Origin: a virus
Reading direction: 5' to 3' (one strand)
DNA: 20,561 nucleotides
Virus record (IMG/VR): IMGVR_UViG_3300033146_000804
Span: 1-20,561 of that record
Below are positions 7,070 through 17,800 of the stretch, piece by piece (the first letter of the stretch is position 1; each line of letters starts with the position of its first letter). The position numbers were made by a program, and so were the translations under genes. Below the pieces are notes generated by a model. The model did no database searches and was not told the origin of the DNA. It was given only the letters and a program-made list of their open reading frames with translations.

Positions 7070-8866
7070 ATGAAAGTACCAATGCTTCAATCTCAGGTAT
7101 CTGCCCCATCGTCGACAGGGTTTACCCCACAGAATTCAGCCAACGCCGGTGCAGCAGTAACGAATTTTGCCAACACCGCAATGGGGGTCATGGAAGATCG
7201 GGAAAAAAGAAATGCCGAGGCCATGATCATGGAGGGTGAGAACCGGCTTCGAGAAAGCAATCGTTCATTCCTGATGGATGCCAAGGTCAACCGTCGCGGT
7301 CGTGGAGCAATGGCCAGCGATGATGGATCGGTCAAAAGCGTCTATGATGATTATAATGAGAAGTCGAGCAAGACCCTCTCAGACCTCGTGGATACTGTGC
7401 CGAAGAGGTACCAGCAGCTCGCCCGTCAAAGATTCAGCGGGATCACCAGCTCTGGGGCCAACACTGTCGCGTCATATCAGTCCGGTCAGGAAGCAATCTG
7501 GCGGGAAGATACCAAGAAAGAAGCCGTCACTCAGGCCGAGAACGATCTTGTTTTTGGTGTGACCAATGGCGACCCAGTCCAATCACTCGACACCGCACTT
7601 GATGAAATTGCGCGGATCTCCAACGTCTATGGCAGCGGGGCCAACAAGGAATATACCAGCATCAAGCAGAGCAACGCCACTGCATCGGCTATCTCATTGA
7701 CCGCGTCAAAGAATGCAGGCATGGCCAGACAGATGCTGGAGCAGAAGAAATATAAGAAGCACCTGTCGATGACTCAGGTCGATAAGCTCAACGGTATCAT
7801 TGAGGGTGAGCAAGACCGTCAGGACGCAGAGGGACTGCTTGCAACCGCCAAGTCTTCCGGTGCCGACTATCAGGCCAGCCTCGAATTGGTCAATGAGTCG
7901 AATGCCAGCGACAAAGCAAAGGGCCTTGCCACGTCCCAGATCAAGCACAACAAAGCAGTGAACGATGAGATCTTCAACGAGCAAAGCTTCAAGTACCTCG
8001 ACATCCTGAGGAACGAGATCTTGGTCGGTGGGAATAAAGCTGGGTACACCCCACTTCAAGTTGAAGTCGATCCAGCGTTTGACATGCTCACCCCTCAGCA
8101 CAAAAAGATTATTCAGGGATGGGTCAAGGGTGATACCGATGGTCTCAAGGCTGGGCAATTTGAGCCGGTCGATAAGGTCAACAGATGGGACTCAATCAGA
8201 CGGCAGATCGACGCTGGGACTATTACCCGATCTGAAATCCTCGCCGGATCTGGAGAAACCCACGACGTTCGCGATACCCAGAAGTTGATCCTTTACTTCC
8301 AGTCACATGGTACCGAAGGGAAGACGGCAGAAGGCAACGCGATCAAGCTGATCGACATGGGCCCATATCGTGGACTCAAAGCAGAACAGCGTTCCCAGAT
8401 CAAATACTCAACCCTCGACGACATCCAGACATGGAAAGAGCAGAACAACGGGATGACCCCGAACGCCGAAACAATCAGGGAAATTGTCAAGCAAAATGCA
8501 GAGCCGATGGTCGATTATTCTTGGTGGGCAAAAACTCTCGGCAACGAGGAAGAGGGCAGGCTACAGGAGCAGTACAAGCAGATCCTTGAGCAGTTCCCGA
8601 ACCTCAACCGTCCTCAGTCTGAGCTATTCGATGAAGGCAAAAAGGTTCCGATCATGCGCCGGATGGCCGTTCATTATCGCCAGTCCGGATGGAAGCAAGC
8701 AACCCCGACCACCGTTGATCCACGGATTTCCATGTTCCTCGGTGAGCCAGAACAGCCTGATGGCTATATTTACTACATGACCGGAGACCGCAAGGTCGGT
8801 GTTCCGATCGGAAGTGATGAAGCAAACTATGTTCTCAGCCTTATTACTGCGGGGATTTCTCAATGA
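7070..8866 (+). CDS. Internal virion protein, T7 gp15-like position
   Basis: A 598-residue, mostly alpha-helical protein with an AGGGAG site before ATG 7070. Residues 1-40 are low-charge and Asn/Ala/Thr-rich (FTPQNSANAGAAVTNFANTAMGVMEDREKRNAEA), then long charged helices with repeated patterns such as VASYQSGQEAIWREDTKKEA and TPQHKKIIQGWVKGD. Near residues 455-500 comes a helical stretch with MVDYSWWAKTLGNEEEGRLQEQYKQ, and the C-terminus is a compact, partly beta region ending GVPIGSDEANYVLSLITAGIS. No catalytic motif or strong transmembrane segment was seen. Its place between the gp14-like gene and the giant gene is that of the second ejected protein (periplasmic tunnel part, T7 gp15). Its stop overlaps the next start (ATGA, 8863-8866). 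The function is inferred from synteny. Confidence 0.68.
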   Translation: MKVPMLQSQVSAPSSTGFTPQNSANAGAAVTNFANTAMGVMEDREKRNAEAMIMEGENRLRESNRSFLMDAKVNRRGRGAMASDDGSVKSVYDDYNEKSSKTLSDLVDTVPKRYQQLARQRFSGITSSGANTVASYQSGQEAIWREDTKKEAVTQAENDLVFGVTNGDPVQSLDTALDEIARISNVYGSGANKEYTSIKQSNATASAISLTASKNAGMARQMLEQKKYKKHLSMTQVDKLNGIIEGEQDRQDAEGLLATAKSSGADYQASLELVNESNASDKAKGLATSQIKHNKAVNDEIFNEQSFKYLDILRNEILVGGNKAGYTPLQVEVDPAFDMLTPQHKKIIQGWVKGDTDGLKAGQFEPVDKVNRWDSIRRQIDAGTITRSEILAGSGETHDVRDTQKLILYFQSHGTEGKTAEGNAIKLIDMGPYRGLKAEQRSQIKYSTLDDIQTWKEQNNGMTPNAETIREIVKQNAEPMVDYSWWAKTLGNEEEGRLQEQYKQILEQFPNLNRPQSELFDEGKKVPIMRRMAVHYRQSGWKQATPTTVDPRISMFLGEPEQPDGYIYYMTGDRKVGVPIGSDEANYVLSLITAGISQ

Positions 8867-11800
8867 ACAATGACCTTTTCCTACCGGATAATGCGATCGA
8901 AGCGAGAGATCCAGTCTCTACCTATCAGGCCTCAAGCGCGATAGATCCAGATCACGCCGCCAAGGTTGAGAAGACTGCACGGACTCTCGGTGCCGACCCG
9001 ATGATGGTCAACCAAGATCTCCAGAAGGCAGAACACGCAGCCAAGCAGCCAGACTGGAAGAAGATGGAGACCGACGCCCCGACCCTGTTTGATAAATCGG
9101 CAGATCCTAATTTCATGGCACGGGCTCAGGACGACCTGAACAACCTGATGGCATTGGAGAAGGCGTTCTACGTTCAGCCGCCAACAGTCAGGCCAGAGGT
9201 AACCCACACTATTCCGGAAAAATTCTGGGCGACAATCAAGCAAGGGTTTGCAGATCAGGCGGTCGCTGGTGCTACCTACACAGATCGGTACGACTTTGAA
9301 AACAAACAAGATAGAGACACTCTTCTCCGGAACATGACTGCTTCCGACAAGATGATCTACCTTGAAAACTTGGGGAAAATATCAGACGAAGAGAGACGTG
9401 CTGATTTCCCTGCCGCACAGAAAAAGGCACTAGAAGAAACCTATAAGAAGGTGAAGGAAGAGTTTACCAAGATTGCCGAACATCCGAATCTGGTTATGGA
9501 CGAGGAGATGAAGAAGTCTGCCAACGTCGTTGAGGATGTTGTCTCTGCAATAGGCTCGTCAATAGCCGGAACAGCGGTCACAATGACAACCGGTGGATAT
9601 GCCGGATTAGCGGTATTTTCCAACCAGATCTATGGATCTCTGTATCGGGAATACGTGAAGACTGTTAGCCCAAAACGTGCCCACCAAGCAGCATTTATCA
9701 ATACCATGTGGCAGGCTCCTCTTGAAACCGCCGGTGGAATATTTGAGTCTAAGGGAGTAAAGAACGCTTTCAAGGGTTTGGCGAAGAAGATCACCAAGGA
9801 CACTCCGGCTAAAGATGTTACCCCAGCAATATTCAAGACTATCTTCAAGAACGCTGGGAAGTCTTTGGGGATATCGATGGCCGGTGAAGGCTTCGAGGAA
9901 TACCTGCAAAATTTCCCCGACGTTTATGCCCAGATCCTTGTCGACAATCCAGACGCCACATCGGCAGAAGCTCTGGTCATGTTCATCAGTAAAATTCCAG
10001 AAACGATGATGTCGAAGGAATCCCTGTACAGCGGGCTGATTGGTGTGCTTGCTGGCGGCGCAACTACCAGCGTTGGTGTAGCAGTATCGGCACCTTTTCA
10101 GGCGGCACAGATCAAGCGGTCGAATGACTTCTCTGCAAAATTAAAAGAGATTCAGGAGATGATCGGAAACTCAACACTGGCCGAAAGAGACGATCAGGCG
10201 TTCGGTGAATTTGCCACTGAGGTCATGGGCAAGGATGGCAACGGGGAGATGTTCTTTCAGGGTGAGGCCCTTACCGAGGCACTTGCCGCGCAGGGAACGA
10301 CCATTGAAGAATGGGGCCAGAAGTACGGGGTTACAAAAACGCAACTCGAAGAAGCACTCACTACCGGTCAAGATCTTTCATTACCGTCTGGCAAGCTTAT
10401 CTCCGGACTCAAAGATGACCCTGTCGTTCAGGCATTGATCGAAGACCTAAAGGTACGACCGGAAGATATCTCCGTGAACCAGCAGGAAGACTTCAAGGCA
10501 ACCACCGAGGCAGAAACTGTCCGGATGCGCGACCTTTATGAGTCTGCCGTGGCAAAAGAATTCACTCCGGATCAGGTCGAAACTTTGACCCAGCAGATCC
10601 GTCAGTCAGCAGAAGCCGCAGGAATCAAAGGTTATACCGAGGAGAACGTCAAAAAACAAACGGCGTTATATATGTCCACCGCCAAGACTTGGGTCGACAA
10701 AGTCAATCAGGCCGGTGGGAATGTCACCCTCGATGATTTTTTCTCCACATTTTCCCTGACCTCAAAGCCAGCGTCTCAAGACATTGCCTTCCAGAAAAAC
10801 GAGGACGGATCATGGAATGTGACTTTGGATGGTCAGACTCAAACGCTGGAAGGAAAGAACCACGTCGAGGCACTATCGACCCATATCAACTCGGTCAACG
10901 AGAAGGCCCAGACCAAGATCGATGCCAACACCGCAGAACTTGAAGCGACCGAAGATCCGGCACGGCGTCAGGCGATCGAGGAAGAGAACCAGACCCTGAC
11001 CAAGCAGATCCAGCGCAACGAAGAGATCGTCAAGGCTGTGACCCACGACGGGCTCTACAATCAGGATGGCACGGTTGATGAAAAGTCGGATGCTTTTGTT
11101 CGGTGGGCCGGTACCAATGACGACGTTGTCGCCCCTGACGAGATCAACTTCCTTGATATTCAGGCCGGTAAAACTTACGTCTTCCGGATGTTCCACGGAA
11201 CGACCCATGAGTTTGAAGAGTTCGACGCCAACAGGGGAAACATTGAGGGATTCGCTGGCCGGACAAATTACTTTACCTCAAGCCAGTATGATGCCGAGGG
11301 AAACTACAGCAACATCGGTGGCCCAGACCTCGCGATGAAAATCACCAACCGCGCAGACCAGATTGAAGACGGGCTCAACGCCGAACTTGAATATGATTTC
11401 AATGGAGATGAAGAGGCGTTTATTTCTTATGCTGGTGCTGCCTATGGCGAGGAGTTTTTTCCGGCAGGATTACCCTATGACGAGCTGTCAGATGCGATGA
11501 ATGAATACTCTTCACGTCAGGCAGAGAAAGAATTTTACGGGGGAAAAGATAAGGTTCTTGAACTGTATGTCCGGACTGACAATCCATTCGTTGTCGACAG
11601 CGTTGAAAGGGTGCAGATCTTTGACGAGGAAGCAATGTGGGATCAGGCCCGTGAGGAAGCAGAAGACCCTGACGATCCAGATTCAATTCAAGACCGGTAC
11701 TATGAGCTGCTTGACGAATTCGATCCCCCGATATTTGACTTCATCAGAAACCTGAACTACGAGGACTTCAATCCGGAAGATATCATTCAGGCAATGATGG

Positions 11801-14800
11801 CAGAGCCGGACATGATGGCCAAGGATTTGTGGAGGATCATCGGTGAAAGTGCTCCGTATGCGTTCGAGGATGAGTCTGGGATGCAGGCAAGTAGCGAGAT
11901 CACCCAGAAGATCATCGAGGAACTGGGGTACGATTCGATTATCCTGAAAGATGCCAACCAGCAATTCATTGGTATGGATATGGAATTCGGCACGGCCCAC
12001 GTTCACATTTTCCACAAGAACAGATCCAACGTGAAGTCGGTCGACAATATCGGCACCTTTGATATTAACGATCCTAATATCTACCATCAGGAAATGTCGA
12101 CCAGAGTACCGGTACCGAAATCAAACATGAACTCGATCGACAACCTGCTGGTTCTGAACTATGACTCACTGCTGGCCAACCCGAAGGCACTGACCAAGAA
12201 CATCGAGGTCATGCTCAGGTCTCCGATATTCAGAGATTTTGCCGGTACCGACAAGCAGAAGGCAGAAAAAATCATCAAGCGGATGGAGGATAACCTGACC
12301 TTCATCTATGAAAATATCCCGCCTGAAATCAGGGACAGATCCAAGCTCTGGTATGACGGGGCCAACAAGATTGCCAACGACTGGGCCGATCGGTACGGTA
12401 TGACTCCGATGCAAGTCTCTGCCGCGATTGCCGTTATGTCCCCACAGAAGGACTGGTTCACCAACCTGTCAGTTGCAGAACGGGCCATCGATATCGTCAT
12501 CGGTCAGCGCATCCACAAGTTCGACGCAAAGATGCAGGAACGGATGATGCGGGACAAAAACTTCAACCGCGAGACCAGAACCGAGAACGTGCTCGTGACT
12601 GCTACGCTGGAAAAGATTAAGAACAAAAGTCTGGCAGAAATTCTGGCCACCGGCAACTTCCAACATGCTGCCGTTTTCGTCCGGATGTTCGACGAGGTCT
12701 ACAACGAGAAGGCCTATTCAGTCGTTACCCCTGAGGGAGGTATAGGCGACACCGTAAAGACCTTAAAAGGAGCAGAGCAGGACGCAGCATGGGGATCTTT
12801 TGGGGAGATTGCAAAGGCCGTTTCTGTCATCTACGACGGGTCAACTGAGAATGTCCATTTCCAACTCGGTGAGAACCACAAGGTTAGAAGTTTCTATAAC
12901 AATATTAATGACCCGAACAGCGTCAACGCTCACACAACTGTCGACACTCATGCGGTTGGTGCGGCACAGTTCAGGGCATTTTCATCCAAGAGCTTTGAGG
13001 TTGCCAACGCATTCGGTGGAAAGGCCAAGGAAGATCCACAGTCCGGCCCTGCTGCGGTAGGAACCGAAGGGCTTCTTGGAACTTACCCCTTCTATCATGA
13101 GGCATATAAGAGGGCCGCAGATAAACTTGGAATCCTCCCTCGCGAACTGCAATCGATCACATGGGAATACAGCCGTGGCCTGTTCGACAAGGGCAACAAA
13201 AATGTGATGAAGGATCAGATCGACGCGGTCTGGAAGCAGTACGAAGAAAAGAAGATCAGCCTTGCCAAGGCCAGAGAGCAGGTCATTGAGATCGCCGGTG
13301 GCGTAGCCGAACCAACATGGGTAGGCACTCCGGAAAATACTGAAATAAAACCGACCTATCGCGGCATGTCCCAGCGTGACGTCGGGAAAATTTCACCGGT
13401 CGAAGTCCAGCTCGAAGTTGCACCGAACCCAGCCAACCTCGGAGCGACAGCAGACTGGAACGCTCTCCCGATGGAGATCCAGAGAACCATCACGGAAGAC
13501 GTTGCGGCCCAGATCGTTCCGGAAGTCCTCAAGGCATTCGAGACAACCGGCACTTATTCGATTCAGGCCGGTGGCTTCATGGGTGGCACCACGCCAAACA
13601 TCGTTCTACAGCTCCAAGATCAGGCCAATGCCGTCCGGATCGCGCAGATGCTGGGCCATGTCCTTGATCAGGCGGGGATGGTTGTCGCCTCGAAATCAGA
13701 GAATCCAACGCTGAAAAAGAATGGTGCCGTGACCATCACCCTTCCTGAGGGTACCTCGACTGAGAAGATCGACGAGATCTACCAGCGTTTATATGCGATC
13801 GAGTACACCAAGAAGGACGGCACCAAGGGCAGCATTGCCGAAGGTCACACGACGGTTGAGAACCAGATGATGATCCTCAACTTTACCGAGATGGACAACA
13901 ACGAGCTTGCCGAGATCGTCGCAAAAGAGACCGGCCTCGAAGTCCAGACCGACAATATCTACTCTGACTATTATGACCAGTACAACTATGAGCAGTCTGA
14001 GTATGAGCTAACCAAGCAGGGCCTGCCGAAACTTGACAAAGAAGGCAAGAAAATAAAGCGGAAAAAGAAACGGACTGACCCGCTGCAACGGACTGCTGAC
14101 ACGCTGGCAGAGAAAGCAACCGAGCTCTACAACAAAAACGTGAAGTCGTTCCAGCCGAATGGTAGCATGGCCCAAGCCAAAGCAGAATCCACTATGCCTG
14201 ATGAGATTGATCTTGGCGTTGGTGGAAGGATGAAGCTTAAGCCGATGTATGAGGGCGAGTTGTATCGGGAAACAAACCTTGAAGGACTTAGCTATCTACT
14301 CACTCAGATTTTCGCTAATACCCCAGAGCAGGGATGGGTCACCGAAAAGTATTTCTCTGACAACGAAGATCTTGCTCTGGGCCAGCATGAAAACAAGGGT
14401 ATCATGATGGTGTTCGATGGCAGGAACATCCACGGAACATCTCCATCAAGCATAGCAAATATGGTTCCAGCCAGCGGTAAAGAGTACAAGAGTGAATACA
14501 TAGGGAGAGATTCTCTCCAGTCATTTGTCGTTCCAAAAGGAAGCAGGTTGAAGGGGTCTAGTAAGGTGTTTGCGTCCAGACACTTTAATAAAAAAGTCCT
14601 TGAAAATGGTGATACTTCTTACACCAAAAAAACAACCAAACCAGAACCGAGTCGATCAGGTGGCGAGAACTTTCCTGCCGATGTGAACTATGTCATGAAC
14701 GGGTTGCAGACCAGAAACGGATTTGTCCGGCTGAACCATTGGGCCAACAGGTCAGATCAGGAAACCATCAATCCAGATATGTACGGGGCCGGAAAGAAGG

Positions 14801-17800
14801 GCGCAGAAGCAAAGCGTCAGGAATCCCCGCACTGGATCAACCGGAGCTACTACGGATTGATCGATCAAAATCCGTACCAAAAAGAAGCCGGTGTTGGTGG
14901 CAACCAATTCGTCTTTGATATCAGGGCCAAGGATCTCTACGACATGACCGGAGATCCCCTCAACCTGAAAATAAAATCGAAAGACTTCGGCACCATCGAT
15001 CATTCACTTTACGAAAAAAATATCAAAGCCGCTGGGTATAAAGGGTACTGGACAAATAGCCCAATGGGTGGAGTGGTTGCATACTTCGAGGAGATCAACA
15101 CCTCAGGGGTGACCGAGGAAACCCACCTTCATGAGGACAAGAAGACCGAGACCAAATCCTTGCAGGCCGTTGTCGTTGAGCAGTATCAGCAGGAATCACG
15201 GGCAGCGATATCTTTCCAGAAAACTCCATCGACGGTGGCCGGTAATATCACCCTGTCGGAGACCGCAGATCTGAGCTCAACCCTCCACGAGATGGGCCAC
15301 TTCTTCCTCGAAATGGTGCGACATACCTATGAGACGACAGGCGCATACTCCGAGGAATGGGCCGTGATCAAGGATTTCCTTGGTGCCGAGGACGGGGTAC
15401 CACTGAAACGTGAGCAGCACGAGAAGTTCGCCAAGGGGTTCGAGAGATATTTGGCCGAAGGTAAGGCCCCCTCGATTGAGCTGAGATCTGCGTTCGACAA
15501 GTTCAAGAGCTGGATGATCAGTGTCTACCGGTCGATCACTCGGATCGGTGAAAAACTTTCTCCGGAAGTCACTTCAATGTTCGACAAGTTGCTTGCGACC
15601 GACGAACAGATCAAGGATGCAAAGGCCTCACAGGGATTGTTCTCGATCATCGATGAGGAGACCAAGGCCCAGTTGTCAGACGCTGAGGTTCAAGATCTTA
15701 TTGAGAAGCTTGACCTGACCGACGAAGAAGCAGCGCGGGCGATGGATATCTACAAGATGCGGAATCTCAAGAAGCGGAGAAAAGAATATACCGAGACCGC
15801 AACCAAGGAATGGAATGCACTGATCTCAACCAGACTTATCAAACTGGCCGGTGAGCGTGGTGGCATTGCCATAGAAGACCGTGACGCCTACGGCGAAGGG
15901 ATGCCGAAGAACGTCGGGCTGTTCAGGGAAGATGGAACACCTCTGCAAGGTCTGGCGATCGAGCTGGATATCTCTCTCAATGAGGCCGTTGATGCCCTGC
16001 TGTTCCATGAGAAAAAAGCGGACTTCGTTTCCAGACGGGTTGAGGAACTTGAGAAACTTCATGATGCCCAGCTCCCAGCCGATGAAGCAATCCACAGCGT
16101 GGCACTGCGTACCCAGATGGAAGCCGAGTCGAAGCTGCTGGCAAAACTTTCCCATCAGGAAAGAGTTCTTGAAAACCGGAAAATCAAAAGGTATGCCAAG
16201 GCACTGATAGGCAAGATGAATGCCAAAGAAGTCCGGAGCATTTCAAAAACCGTGACCGCATTAAGGAAGGCCAGACTCGAAGCCAACCGGCACGTCAAAG
16301 ATGGTGATTACGATAAGGCCTTTGACGCAAACGAGCGGGCCCGAATCCTTGAGCAGGTTATTGTTGAGAAGGTGAAGGCCAGAGATAATTTGCGATCGAT
16401 CATGAAGAGACGCAGCCGGATCTTGAAGCAGATAAAAAATAATCCAGCGGCTTACAATCAGGCCCACCGAGACCAGATCATGAGGCTACTTGCCAGATTC
16501 AGGATCAACGGCGAGAAGCTTATGGATATCGAAGGCAACGTCTCGCTGGCAACATTCTTTGAAGAACTGAACGCGAAGATCAGCACCGATGATTTCCTTG
16601 ATACGATCGGTGGTACTTTCGGAACATACGAATGGCTCTACAATGAAGAGGTTAGATCTGAATTCAAAGAGCTGCCATATGAGTTGGCAACTGGAGTCGA
16701 CGACCTCCTCAAGTTTTTAGCCAAAGATGGCAAGGTCGATAAGAGTGAATACCTAACCGATGGGGAAACAAAGATCCAAGATGTTGTCGACAAGCTGACA
16801 GAAAAAGAAACCGGCACCCTCAAGAAAATTGGTGAATATGCAATCTTCAAGGGGTTGAGACGCTGGCTGAGAAAACATGCCTCTGAGCACGTCTCTCTCC
16901 AATACCTCATGATGCGGATGGATGGATTCGACACCTCGATGAAGGGTGCCAACATGGCCCTATTCTCGAAGCTGTCCAAGGCCGCAGGTGAGCAGCAGGA
17001 TATGCTTGCCGATATGGACTCGAAGCTGAGACCGGCGATGGAACAACTGAGAAAATCTGCCATGAAATATCCGAGGATCTTGACTCATTTCAGGACTCCG
17101 GAGAAATTCACCAACCCAGAAAACAGTGATGTGAGTAAGGAATGGACATTCGATAAAGTCATCGCGGTTGCTCTGAACATGGGTAACCAAGATAACATGA
17201 CCAAGATGGCAGAAGGTTATGGCCTTTCCGTGGAAGATTTGCACGAAATAACGGCCATTCTCTCGAAAGAAGACCTAGAGGCTGTCCAGCAGATCCTTGA
17301 CGCTGTAGAGACGCTGTGGAGCCCTCTGGCGAAAGTCACCAAGAGACTCAAGGGGTTCACCCCAAAACGTGTTGAATATGAGCCCATGACGTTCAGGGCC
17401 GTCGAGGAGCACACTGCTGGTGGCGTTAAGATACCGGCCCGTGGTGCTGTGACAATTAAGGGTGGATACTACCCGTTGAAATTTGACGCGGGAATGTCTA
17501 TCAGGAAAGAGCGGCAGGATGATCGGGCCAATGTTATGCAGGTGCTCAACGGCCTGACCCCGTCGACCAAGACTCCGTCGGGATTCATGATTGAGCGGCA
17601 GGCATCCGCAGGTGGTCTGGCAGTATCTCTGGATATGGGAGTGCTCATCGATCACATCAATCAGGCAATCACCCACATCACCCATGCAATTCCATTGACC
17701 GATGTCGCGAAGGTGATGGGTCACAAAGATTATTATGACGCGGTATCCAATTCCTTCGGTGTTGAGATGGCCAAGAATATTCGTCCGATGCTGGCCCATA

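Noticed and set aside
14029-14091. Nuclear localisation signal in the giant protein
   Set aside because: The basic cluster resembles one, but the context is a bacterial virus. A nucleic-acid-binding or flexible linker is the simpler reading.
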